This document shows, piece after piece, positions 5,604 to 12,005 of a stretch of DNA of 16,707 bases. Location: assembly GCA_019420065.1 (NCBI GenBank), contig JAHZHX010000051.1:1-16707 (forward strand). Reading direction: 5' to 3'. Positions within the stretch are counted from its first letter, which is position 1. Each line of letters starts with the position of its first letter. A model generated the notes under the pieces. That model was not told the origin of the DNA. It made no database searches and worked only from the letters and a program-made list of their open reading frames with translations. The DNA comes from Clostridiales bacterium (GTDB lineage: Bacteria > Bacillota > Clostridia > Christensenellales > Aristaeellaceae). Both the position numbers and the translations under genes were made by a program.

Positions 5604-6620
5604 TCACAGCTGATAGAGGCCGACCTTTTTGTATACCTTGCGCAGCGTGCGCATGGCCAAATAGCTTGCCCGCTCCGCGCCGTTCTTCAGCACATCGTTC
5701 AGATAAGCCTTATCGTTCACCAGGCGCTTGTATTCCGCCTGGATGGGCGAGAGCGTATCGATCACGGCGGCGGCGGCGGCTTCCTTGAGCGCGCCGTATC
5801 CCTGGCCGGACAGCTCCCGGCAAACCTCCTCCGGCGCTTTGCCGCTCATGGCGGCGCAAATGGTAATCAGATTGGTCACGCCGGGCTTGTTTTCCGCGTC
5901 CAGACGGATTTCGCCGTCGCTGTCGGTCACGGCGCGGCGCAGCTTGCGGCGGATGGCGTCGGCGTCGTCCGTCATGGCGATGAAGGATTCCGGCGCGTCC
6001 GACTTGCTCATCTTCTTCGCCGGCTCGGTCAGGCTCTTGATGCGCGCGGCGGCAGACTTGGGAATATACGCCTCGGGGATATGGAACACATCGCCATATA
6101 TGCCGTTGAAGCGCCCGGCAATGTCGCGCGCGATCTCCAAATGCTGCTTCTGATCCTGCCCCACGGGCACCACGTCGGTCTGATACAAAAGAATGTCGGC
6201 CGCCATCAGCACGGGATAGGTAAACAGCCCGGCGTTGATGTTATCGGCATGCTTCTGCGATTTGTCCTTGAACTGCGTCATGCGGCTCAGCTCGCCCATA
6301 TAGGTGAAGCAGTTGAGGATCCACGCAAGCTCGGCGTGCATGGGCACATGGCTCTGGGCGTAGATCACGCTCTTTTCCGGATCCAGGCCGCAGGCGATAT
6401 AGAGCGCGGCCACCTCGGCCGTGCGGCGGCGCAGGGCAGCAGGCTCCTGCCGCACGGTGAGCGCATGCAGGTCCGCCATGCAGAACAGACAGTCATAGTC
6501 CTTTTCAAGAAGCTTGAAATTGCGCAGCGCGCCGATATAATTGCCAAGGGTCAGCGTGCCGGAGGGCTGAACGGCCGAATACAGCACGGGCTTGCGGACG
6601 GTTTCACTCATGGTTGCCAC
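5604..6620 (-). CDS. trpS: Tryptophanyl-tRNA synthetase
   Basis: Charges tRNA-Trp with tryptophan. Class I synthetase of 338 residues, typical length. It has the HIGH-equivalent P-S-G-T-L-T-L-G-N-Y-I-G (19-30) and the KMSKS loop at 203-207. F-C-M-A-D-L-H-A-L-T and G-Q-D-Q-K-Q-H-L-E are also family signatures. A GTG at 6620 sits 5 nt after AGGA. An in-frame ATG three codons later (6611) is 14 nt from that SD, so GTG is preferred but ATG cannot be excluded. The gene has its own promoter inside the end of the upstream gene. The leader is under 20 nt, so no T-box or attenuator is possible. Confidence 0.95.
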   Translation of the reverse strand: MATMSETVRKPVLYSAVQPSGTLTLGNYIGALRNFKLLEKDYDCLFCMADLHALTVRQEPAALRRRTAEVAALYIACGLDPEKSVIYAQSHVPMHAELAWILNCFTYMGELSRMTQFKDKSQKHADNINAGLFTYPVLMAADILLYQTDVVPVGQDQKQHLEIARDIAGRFNGIYGDVFHIPEAYIPKSAAARIKSLTEPAKKMSKSDAPESFIAMTDDADAIRRKLRRAVTDSDGEIRLDAENKPGVTNLITICAAMSGKAPEEVCRELSGQGYGALKEAAAAAVIDTLSPIQAEYKRLVNDKAYLNDVLKNGAERASYLAMRTLRKVYKKVGLYQL

Positions 6621-6641
6621 TTCTTTCCTGTGTTTGCCTCA

Positions 6642-6670
6642 AGTATAACGTATTTTCAAAGTTTTTTCAA
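6642..6670 (-). promoter_or_regulatory. trpS promoter
   Basis: Minus-strand TTGAAA (6665-6670), 17-bp spacer and TATACT (6642-6647). The -35 covers the stop codon of the upstream secreted-protein gene (6667-6669). Strong consensus suggests constitutive expression. Confidence 0.8.
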
Positions 6671-7443
6671 CCGTTGGCCTGGCCGTAAATCACAAAGGAA
6701 TTGCGGATAAACTCCGCATACAGGGTGAACTCCGCCTCCTGATCCTCGGGATAGGTCAGCGTCAGGGAATGGAACACGCCCTCGCCCGCATACACCAGCA
6801 TATACATGCCGCTGTCCTGCGCGGTAAGCTGGCCAATGTCCTCGTTCACGGTCACGATCATCTCGCCCTCGCTGGCAAGCGCCTGAGCGTATTCCTCCAG
6901 CGACTGGCCCTGCGCATCCTCGCAGCGGTAGCGGATGCCGGAAATGAACGCGCCGTCCTCGCCGGTATAGGTATAGTCGTACACGTCGTCCGGGTTGGCG
7001 GCGTAAATTTCCGGCAGGTTCAGTTCATACGCATCCGTTTCGACCAGGCTGTATTGCTGAACGCGGTAATACTCGCCTACCTCGCAGGAGACCAGCTCAT
7101 ACGCATTGCCCGCGCGCTTGACGCACACCGTGGCGTCGCACAGCCAGGTCAGCGCCTCGTCCGGCGCGTACAGCGGCAGCGAATCCCCGCCATCCTCCGC
7201 ATACACGTCGCATTCCAGCACGTAGCAGCCGCCGTCCTCCACGCAGGAGTAAACGTAAGCGCCAACATAGGTATTTTCATCATAGCTGACGGGCAGCGAG
7301 GCGCGCACGGTCTGATCCAGCCAGGCGCGCATGGTTTCCAGCTCGCTTTCGCTCAGCACGCTCTCGCGCATGTCGCGAACGGGCGCGGCCAGAGCAGTCA
7401 GGGGCAGCAGCAGGCACAGCAGCAGACAGCACAGTTTTTTCAT
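6667..7443 (-). CDS. Secreted acidic protein of unknown function
   Basis: 258 residues. The N-terminus M-K-K-L-C-C-L-L-L-C-L-L-L-P-L-T-A-L-A-A is a signal peptide, probably cut by signal peptidase I after the Ala-x-Ala at about 17-19. Cysteines occur in the hydrophobic core but no convincing lipobox is seen. The mature part is rich in Asp, Glu, Tyr and Val and appears mainly beta-stranded. No known domain is recognised. The RBS AAAGGAGAG lies in the last codons of the upstream flavoprotein gene, with only 5 nt between stop and start, so the two genes are co-transcribed. Whether they share a function is unknown. Cysteines in the mature part could be substrates for thiol chemistry, but this is speculation. 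Confidence 0.75.
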   Translation of the reverse strand: MKKLCCLLLCLLLPLTALAAPVRDMRESVLSESELETMRAWLDQTVRASLPVSYDENTYVGAYVYSCVEDGGCYVLECDVYAEDGGDSLPLYAPDEALTWLCDATVCVKRAGNAYELVSCEVGEYYRVQQYSLVETDAYELNLPEIYAANPDDVYDYTYTGEDGAFISGIRYRCEDAQGQSLEEYAQALASEGEMIVTVNEDIGQLTAQDSGMYMLVYAGEGVFHSLTLTYPEDQEAEFTLYAEFIRNSFVIYGQANG

Positions 7444-7448
7444 TTGGT

Positions 7449-8291
7449 TTACTCTCCTTTTTCGCTCAGGTATTTGGCAATGCTCAAAGCGGCGGTATTT
7501 CCCTGCCCAACGGCACGGGCCGCCTGATAGGGCGCCCCGGTCACGTCCCCGGCGGCAAACACCCCGTCTATGGAAGTGCGCATCCCCTCGTCCACCACAA
7601 CAGCGTCGCCACGCATGGCAAGCGTGGGCAAGAGCGTGCCCAGCGCCACCGCCGGGCGCAGGACGAACACGCAGTCGTAGCTTTGCGCGCTCTCCTTGCA
7701 GACAACGCGCACGCCTGCGCCGTCGCGCTCAAGCGAGAGCGGCTTTTCGGGCCGTACCTCCATCCCCTCAGGCGCGGCATGCGGCTTTTCCATATAGTAA
7801 TCCACCCGGCAGATGCTTTGCAGGAAGCGCGCGTCCTCATGCGCCCGCGCATCCTGGGCGATCACCGCCACATGGCCGCCGCGGTAGAGCATGCCGTCGC
7901 AGGTGGCGCAGTAGCTGACCCCCTGGCCCAGCAGCTCCTCCTCTCCCGGCAGGCATTTGATCCGCCCCACGCCCGTGCAGAGCAAAATGCTTTGGCAGTC
8001 AAGCATCTCTTCTCCCACAAGCACGGTAAAGCCCTTCTTCGTGCGCTGGATATAGCGCGCAAGCCCCGGCATGAACCGCACCCCGGCCCGCTCCGCCTGG
8101 CGGCGGAAGGCGGAAAGCATCTCGCTCCCCGGCATTTCGGGCAGCCCGGGATAGTTATCCACGCGCCTGGCCTTTTCCAGCGCGCCGCCTCCGGCATAGA
8201 GCACAGCCGCCTCTATATTGCGCAGGCGCAGCGTCAGCGCGGCAGAGCAGCCCGCCGGGCCCGCGCCCAGGATCAGCACCTTTTCCCGCAT
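7449..8291 (-). CDS. Thioredoxin-reductase-like flavoprotein lacking the NADPH-binding motif
   Basis: 280 residues, shorter than a usual TrxB (about 305-320). The FAD-binding motif G-A-G-P-A-G-C-S-A-A (9-18), the redox pair C-A-T-C (128-131) and the second FAD motif G-V-F-A-A-G-D-V (243-250) are intact. The NADPH domain is not: where TrxB has a G-x-G-x-x-A/G loop, this protein reads V-A-V-I-A-Q-D-A-R-A-H-E-D-A-R (141-155), and the H-R-R-x-x-x-R phosphate-binding motif is replaced by Y-Y-M-E-K-P. Known relatives without the NADPH site include the ferredoxin-dependent flavin thioredoxin reductase of Clostridium (FFTR); whether this is one is inference. RBS GGAAGGAG. Leads a two-gene operon with the secreted protein. 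The thioredoxin gene lies about 8 kb away. Confidence 0.85.
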   Translation of the reverse strand: MREKVLILGAGPAGCSAALTLRLRNIEAAVLYAGGGALEKARRVDNYPGLPEMPGSEMLSAFRRQAERAGVRFMPGLARYIQRTKKGFTVLVGEEMLDCQSILLCTGVGRIKCLPGEEELLGQGVSYCATCDGMLYRGGHVAVIAQDARAHEDARFLQSICRVDYYMEKPHAAPEGMEVRPEKPLSLERDGAGVRVVCKESAQSYDCVFVLRPAVALGTLLPTLAMRGDAVVVDEGMRTSIDGVFAAGDVTGAPYQAARAVGQGNTAALSIAKYLSEKGE

Positions 8292-8321
8292 AATACGCTC
8301 CTTCCATATTGTTACGATTCT

Positions 8322-8348
8322 ATTATATCACATTTCATGAATTTGCAA
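8322..8348 (-). promoter_or_regulatory. Promoter of the flavoprotein operon
   Basis: Perfect minus-strand TATAAT (8322-8327) with extended TG (TGaTATAAT). A TTGCAA (8343-8348) lies 15 bp upstream, closer than ideal, but the extended -10 compensates. The region is strongly A+T-rich against a G+C-rich background. Confidence 0.65.
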
Positions 8349-8377
8349 CACATTTTCCCAATGGATTTACAATTTAT

Positions 8378-9709
8378 TTATATTTTGCGGCAGCGGGCAA
8401 AATAGTAAACAATGCCAACGGCGTCGGCCAGTGCCCAGCCGATGGGAATGGATACCCAAACGCCCGCAACGCCGATCCGCGGCAGGGCGGAAAGCACGTT
8501 TGCCAGCAGCACCCGTGTGCCCAGGGAAAGGATGGTCAGGATGACCGACATGGCCGGCCTGTTCACCGCTCTGTAATAGCCGTAGAGCATGAACAGCACG
8601 CCGATGCCGATATAGCACGCGCCCTCAATGCGCAGGTACTGCACCCCGACGCGCACGGTCTCGGCGTCGGCGCCGTCCACAAAGATCCCCATCAGCGGCG
8701 CGGCAAACGCGCATACCAGCAGGCTGACCGCCACGCAGAACGCCGCCACGCTGAAAAACGACTGCCGGATCCCGTCGCGGATGCGCCCGCTGCGGCGGGC
8801 GCCAAAGTTCTGCGCCACAAACACCGAAAAGGCGTTGCCAAAGTCCTGCACCGGCATGTAGGCCAGGGTATCGATCTTCACCGCCACGGCAAATGCCGCC
8901 ATCACCACCGCGCCGAAGCTGTTGACCACCCCCTGCACCAGCAGGATGCCGAAATTCATCATCGACTGCTGCAAACAGGTCAGCCCGGAAAGCGAGAGAA
9001 TGCGGCGAAAGTGCGCCCGGTTCCAGCGCATATCCTCCCGGCGCAGGCGGTACTGCGGGCATGCCCTGAGAAAATACCACAGCAATCCCAGCGCGGATGC
9101 ATACTGCGCGATCACCGTAGCCGCCGCCGCCCCGGCGATCCCCCATCCCAGGGTGATGACAAAAAACAGATCGAGCGCCACATTCATTGCCGCCGAAACG
9201 GCCAGGAAGATCAGCGGCGCGCGGGAATTTCCCACGCCCCGCAGCGTGTTTGCCAGGAAATTGTACAAACAAGTGGCAAAAAAGCCCGCAAGCACATAGG
9301 TCAGATAGACGCGCATATCGCCGCGGATCTCCTCCGGCACGCGCAAAAACGCAATGGCCGGGTCAAGCAGGGCGTAAAACGCGCCCATGATGACCAGCGC
9401 AAGCACGCCGATGAGCACGGCGGACTGAAAAACACCGCTGCGGATGGCCTGCCCGTCCCTGCGTCCGAAGGCATTGGAGATGAACGCGCCCGTGCCCAGC
9501 GACAGGCCGATGACGATCGAGGTAAGAAAGGTCAAAAGCGTGTAGGACGCGCCCACCGCCGCCAGCGCCTGACCGCCGATATAACGGCCCACCACCCAGG
9601 TGTCCACCAGATTATAAAACTGCTGAAGCACGTTGCCCAGCATCAGCGGAACGGCGAACGCCCACAGCCCCGCGGTAATACTGCCCTGCGTCAGATCCTG
9701 ATTTTTCAT
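8378..9709 (-). CDS. MATE-family multidrug/Na+ (or H+) antiporter
   Basis: 443 residues with about 12 hydrophobic segments in two similar halves, typical of MATE exporters such as NorM/DinF relatives. N-terminal family signatures are L-T-Q-G-S-I-T-A-G-L, P-L-M-L-G-N-V-L-Q-Q-F-Y-N-L-V-D-T-W-V-V-G-R-Y-I-G and A-L-A-A-V-G. The second half repeats the pattern with Q-Q-S-M-M-N-F-G and V-A-Q-N-F-G-A-R-R. Start set at 9709 (MKNQDLTQG) because AAAGGAAA lies 6 nt upstream; an earlier in-frame ATG at 9754 has no RBS. The family exports cationic drugs or metabolites, but substrate cannot be predicted. The promoter at 9745-9774 overlaps a divergent one. No terminator is seen in the 86-bp gap before the next gene. 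Confidence 0.9.
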   Translation of the reverse strand: MKNQDLTQGSITAGLWAFAVPLMLGNVLQQFYNLVDTWVVGRYIGGQALAAVGASYTLLTFLTSIVIGLSLGTGAFISNAFGRRDGQAIRSGVFQSAVLIGVLALVIMGAFYALLDPAIAFLRVPEEIRGDMRVYLTYVLAGFFATCLYNFLANTLRGVGNSRAPLIFLAVSAAMNVALDLFFVITLGWGIAGAAAATVIAQYASALGLLWYFLRACPQYRLRREDMRWNRAHFRRILSLSGLTCLQQSMMNFGILLVQGVVNSFGAVVMAAFAVAVKIDTLAYMPVQDFGNAFSVFVAQNFGARRSGRIRDGIRQSFFSVAAFCVAVSLLVCAFAAPLMGIFVDGADAETVRVGVQYLRIEGACYIGIGVLFMLYGYYRAVNRPAMSVILTILSLGTRVLLANVLSALPRIGVAGVWVSIPIGWALADAVGIVYYFARCRKI

Positions 9710-9744
9710 TGGCGATTTTCCTTTGTTATTGATATGCCCGCTGC

Positions 9745-9774
9745 ATTGTAGCATACTCCCCCGCTTGACGACAA
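9745..9774 (-). promoter_or_regulatory. MATE gene promoter
   Basis: Minus-strand TTGTCG (9769-9774), 18-bp spacer, TACAAT (9745-9750). The -35 lies inside the palindrome at 9760-9779 and overlaps the opposite-strand -35 by two bases, so the two promoters cannot easily be occupied together. Confidence 0.7.
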
Positions 9775-9779
9775 GCGGG
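9760..9779. promoter_or_regulatory. Palindrome over two divergent -35 elements (candidate operator)
   Basis: CCCGCTTG/CAAGCGGG with a 4-bp centre, perfect 8-bp arms. It covers the -35 of both the MATE and the phosphoesterase promoters. Position suggests a repressor site that would shut both genes. A chance hairpin is possible. Confidence 0.5.
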
Positions 9780-9794
9780 AAATTACAGTATACT
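9765..9794 (+). promoter_or_regulatory. Metallophosphoesterase gene promoter
   Basis: TTGACG (9765-9770), 18-bp spacer, TATACT (9789-9794). Predicted start near 9801; the leader is about 22 nt with AAAGGAG before the ATG at 9823. Confidence 0.75.
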
Positions 9795-9822
9795 GACAGT
9801 ATTCTTTCAAAGGAGCCCTATC

Positions 9823-10764
9823 ATGCTGTACGCCGTTATTGCCGATATCCACGGGAACGCGCCCGCCCTGCGCGCGGCGCTGGAAGACGCACGCAAATCC
9901 GGCGCGGAGCAGTTCATCCTGGCAGGCGATTATATCACCGATCTGCACTATACGCGCGAAGTATACCGGATGCTGCGCGCGCTGCCAAATGCCGTCATCA
10001 TCGCCGGCAACCGGGAAAGGTATATGCGCTCTTTGGATCCCGCCCTGCGCGGCCGGGAGCAGTTCGGCGGGCTGTTCTGCGTCCATGAAGCGCTGGGGGA
10101 GGAGGGCCGGGCGTGGATCGAAAGCTTGCCCGAAACGGCAAAAATCACCACGCCGGACGGGCAAAAGACCCTCTATGCAGAGCATATGTGCCCCGAGCTG
10201 TACGGCGGGGCGCGCCATTGCGAAGGCGAATTCAGCCCTGCGGCGCTGCGCCGCCGCTATCCCCGCCGCCGCGCGTCGCGCGAGGAGGTCAACGCCTTTG
10301 TACAGCCTTTTTTTCGCGACACGCAGGCGCTGCGCAGACGCGCGCAGGCCGATGTGGTGATTCATGGCCACAACCACATGCAGTACAGCGCGGAGGCGGA
10401 CGGCGTGCTCTACGTGAATCCCGGCGCCTGCGGCCTGCCCGCCGATCATGTCCCGGGCGCGCCCTACACGCTGCTGCGCTATGAAAAGGGCGTATTCACC
10501 GTGACCGAACGCCGCGTATCCTATGACGTAGCCCAGACGGCGCGGGAGCTGCGCGCCTCAGCGCAATACCGCGCGGCCGGCGCATGGTGCGAGTCGGTCA
10601 TTTCAATGCTGTTGACGGCGCGCGATTACACGCGGGAGCTGTTTGATTTTCTCCGCGAGGAGCAGGAGAAAGCCGCCCCGGCGACCGACGAAGCGCACAA
10701 CGCCGCCCTGCGCCGCGCGGTCGCGCGCATGCAGGCGCTGCTCGACGCTGAAAAAACGGAATAA
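9823..10764 (+). CDS. Calcineurin-like metallophosphoesterase
   Basis: 313 residues of the Metallophos_2 (PF12850)/YfcE-like group. The dinuclear metal-site motifs are in order: A-D-I-H-G-N (7-12) with Asp8 and His10, A-G-D (34-36) with Asp36, G-N-R-E (62-65) with Asn63, and H-G-H-N-H (181-185). The next block, V-N-P-G-A-C-G, is also characteristic. Between Asn63 and His181 there is a ~115-residue segment with a very Arg-rich patch, R-R-R-Y-P-R-R-R-A-S-R (143-153). A C-terminal extension of about 90 residues, partly helical and Glu-rich, goes beyond the minimal fold. Substrate unknown: phosphodiester, protein phosphate or nucleotide are all possible. RBS AAAGGAG. Divergent from the MATE gene and convergent with the YxeA-like gene. 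Confidence 0.85.
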   Translation: MLYAVIADIHGNAPALRAALEDARKSGAEQFILAGDYITDLHYTREVYRMLRALPNAVIIAGNRERYMRSLDPALRGREQFGGLFCVHEALGEEGRAWIESLPETAKITTPDGQKTLYAEHMCPELYGGARHCEGEFSPAALRRRYPRRRASREEVNAFVQPFFRDTQALRRRAQADVVIHGHNHMQYSAEADGVLYVNPGACGLPADHVPGAPYTLLRYEKGVFTVTERRVSYDVAQTARELRASAQYRAAGAWCESVISMLLTARDYTRELFDFLREEQEKAAPATDEAHNAALRRAVARMQALLDAEKTE

Positions 10765-10797
10765 TCATGACCACCGGCTAAGCCGGTGGTCATGATT
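10763..10797. terminator. Bidirectional terminator spanning two stop codons
   Basis: A perfect 16-bp stem (AATCATGACCACCGGC and its complement) with a 3-nt loop. It begins in the stop codon of the phosphoesterase gene (10762-10764) and ends at the first base of the opposing stop (10797-10799). T-rich sequence follows on both strands: TTCATTTTTT on plus, TTCCGTTTTTT on minus. It insulates the two convergent genes with essentially no intergenic space. Confidence 0.85.
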
Positions 10798-11132
10798 TAC
10801 TTCATTTTTTGCTGCACGGCGTTTGGCAGCTCGTCGTAGCCGACCTCCTTCCAGCGGATCACGCCGAAGGCGCCCATTTCCAACGCCAGGCACGCGTCCT
10901 CCCGCAATATGCGGTAGGCCTTGAAGCGCACGCTTTTGGTTCGCCCTTTCGCGTCATAGCCCGTCAGCGTATATTCATAGGGCATATCGCCGCCGTCGCT
11001 CAGCTCGGTAACCCGGCTGTTGTCAATTTGAACATAGCAAATGCTGTTCGGCTTGAATTCAAGCGCAATCACGCCCGCCACGCCAGCCAGCAATACAATG
11101 ACTGCCACAATGATCCACGGTTTTCTTTTCAT
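10797..11132 (-). CDS. YxeA-family (DUF1093) membrane-anchored or secreted protein
   Basis: 111 residues. Residues 5-24 are a hydrophobic signal/anchor (W-I-I-V-A-V-I-V-L-L-A-G-V-A-G-V-I-A-L). The mature part follows the YxeA pattern: C-Y-V-Q-I-D, then Y-E-Y-T-L-T-G-Y-D-A-K-G-R, then L-R-E-D-A-C-L-A-L, then a C-terminal V-G-Y-D-E-L-P-N-A-V-Q-Q-K. Members are small extracytoplasmic OB-fold-like proteins of unclear role, often near peptide-stress transport systems. Start at 11132 chosen because GGAGG lies 9 nt upstream; in-frame codons up to 11198 overlap the predicted promoter. The promoter has a good -10, a poor -35 and repeated TTACA motifs upstream, suggesting activation by a regulator. Confidence 0.8.
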   Translation of the reverse strand: MKRKPWIIVAVIVLLAGVAGVIALEFKPNSICYVQIDNSRVTELSDGGDMPYEYTLTGYDAKGRTKSVRFKAYRILREDACLALEMGAFGVIRWKEVGYDELPNAVQQKMK

Positions 11133-11168
11133 GGTTCGCCGCCTCCGTTTGAATGGATTTACTTCCTC

Positions 11169-11243
11169 ATTGTAACGGAAGGCGGCGACGGCTGCCATCG
11201 ATCTGGCTTACATTTTGCGCCGTTTTGCTTACAGTTTTGTAAG
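11169..11243 (-). promoter_or_regulatory. YxeA gene promoter with upstream repeated TTACA/TGTAAG motifs
   Basis: Minus-strand -10 TACAAT (11169-11174) with no recognisable -35. Upstream are two TGTAAG copies exactly 21 bp apart (11207-11212 and 11228-11233). A facing CTTACA-type half (11238-11243) makes the second one an inverted repeat. Two same-face sites two helical turns apart near -50 and -70 fit an activator such as a LytTR- or NarL-type response regulator. No such gene is in the window. Confidence 0.45.
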
Positions 11244-11356
11244 GCAAAGCGGCTTCATGCCTTCGTCCGGATCCGGCCGTTCGCCTTTTCAGTGCTTATG
11301 CGATGCGCAGTTTTTTCGCGGATGAAACGCATCCCGCGCGTCCGCCATTTTCCTTC

Positions 11357-11385
11357 TTGACTTTTCGTGCTCCATGCGATAATAT
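11357..11385 (+). promoter_or_regulatory. Promoter of the ribbon-helix-helix regulator gene
   Basis: TTGACT (11357-11362), 17-bp spacer and TAATAT (11380-11385). The 3' part lies inside the large palindrome that follows. Confidence 0.75.
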
Positions 11386-11418
11386 AATTATGCTCCATTT
11401 AGAGCATAATTATATTAT
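11379..11418. promoter_or_regulatory. Perfect 17-bp inverted-repeat operator
   Basis: Arms ATAATATAATTATGCTC and its exact complement are separated by 6 bp. It covers the -10, the transcription start and the first bases of the leader, and ends 12 bp before the ATG of an RHH-domain protein gene. Autorepression by that protein is the simplest reading. The same sequence would also form a strong hairpin at the mRNA 5' end. No other copy of the arm is seen in the window. Confidence 0.8.
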
Positions 11419-11430
11419 TTGAGGTGGATC

Positions 11431-11841
11431 ATGGCCAACGAAGCCCTGAATGACAAGGTATCCGTGAACATCAACTCCTCTACGCTCAGCAGCATTGACC
11501 TGCTGGTGGACAACGGCTACTACTCCAACCGCAGCGATTTTATCAATCAGGCCCTGCGCAGCGCCCTTCAGCAGCATCAAAGCACGCTGGAGCGCATCAT
11601 CAGCCAGAATACCGCCGCCGCCAGAGAAAATCCCTGGTTCGCCGGCCTTTACGGAATAACGGCGCGGGACGTCGAGGCCCTCTTTGCCGCCGGAAAGCGC
11701 CTGCGCATCACCGGCTACGGCGTGCTGGTCATCGACAAGGATTGCCCGGAAGACAAGCTGTTTGCCGTCCTTTCCGAGATCCGCGTAAAGGGCAAGGTGC
11801 TGTGCAGCCCGTCGGTCCGGCAGCATTACGGAATCAAGTGA
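11431..11841 (+). CDS. Ribbon-helix-helix (CopG/NikR-type) transcriptional regulator with an extra C-terminal domain
   Basis: 136 residues. Residues 8-50 fit a ribbon-helix-helix DNA-binding domain: strand D-K-V-S-V-N-I-N, helix S-T-L-S-S-I-D-L-L-V-D-N-G, then Y-S-N-R-S-D-F-I-N-Q-A-L-R-S-A-L. A helical linker follows, then a second domain (~90-136) reading I-T-G-Y-G-V-L-V-I-D ... I-R-V-K-G-K-V-L-C-S-P-S-V. This resembles a bactofilin-like beta segment rather than the NikR nickel-binding ACT domain, and the NikR His/Cys ligand pattern is not seen. Start at 11431 chosen because GAGGTG is 4 nt upstream; an earlier ATG at 11419 has no RBS. RHH proteins bind palindromes as dimers, and a 17-bp perfect palindrome covers its promoter. 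Signal and targets unknown. Confidence 0.85.
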   Translation: MANEALNDKVSVNINSSTLSSIDLLVDNGYYSNRSDFINQALRSALQQHQSTLERIISQNTAAARENPWFAGLYGITARDVEALFAAGKRLRITGYGVLVIDKDCPEDKLFAVLSEIRVKGKVLCSPSVRQHYGIK

Positions 11842-11844
11842 GCC

Positions 11845-11880
11845 AGGCGTCGTCAGCCGACCGCGGCGCCTTGCTTTTTA
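11845..11880 (+). terminator. Terminator of the RHH regulator gene
   Basis: Stem AGGCGTCGT/GCGGCGCCT (11845-11853 with 11863-11871, two G-U pairs), 9-nt loop, then TGCTTTTTA. Starts 3 bp beyond the stop codon. Confidence 0.65.
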
Positions 11881-11903
11881 TACGCGTCCCCAAGCCGCAA
11901 AAG

Positions 11904-11957
11904 TTATTGACATATGACACAAATTATGGTACCATGATAAACGTCATATGTCAATAA
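11904..11957 (+). promoter_or_regulatory. DUF134 gene promoter with paired operators
   Basis: TTGACA (11907-11912), 17-bp spacer and TACCAT (11930-11935), start near 11942. A 15-bp sequence TTATTGACATATGAC (11904-11918) containing the -35 recurs as its exact reverse complement at 11943-11957, over the start. The 24-bp interval holds the -10. Each arm has a CATATG core, and core centres are 34 bp apart. A repressor bound at both sites would bracket the polymerase site. The DUF134 protein encoded next is the obvious candidate, by inference. Confidence 0.8.
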
Positions 11958-12005
11958 CCGTTTTGGGGCGCGCATTTTCCCCAGGCGCAAGGAAAGGAAA
12001 CGCAT

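Noticed and set aside
5469..6710. 413-residue plus-strand open frame
   Set aside because: Antisense to trpS, which has both synthetase motifs. Long stop-free antisense frames are expected in G+C-rich DNA.
8309..9751. 480-residue plus-strand open frame
   Set aside because: Antisense shadow of the MATE gene; composition is His/Arg/Gln-rich with no domain or RBS, while the minus strand encodes a clear 12-segment transporter.
11431..11841. NikR nickel regulator
   Set aside because: The RHH domain fits, but the C-terminal metal-ligand pattern of NikR is not visible and no nickel transporter gene is adjacent.
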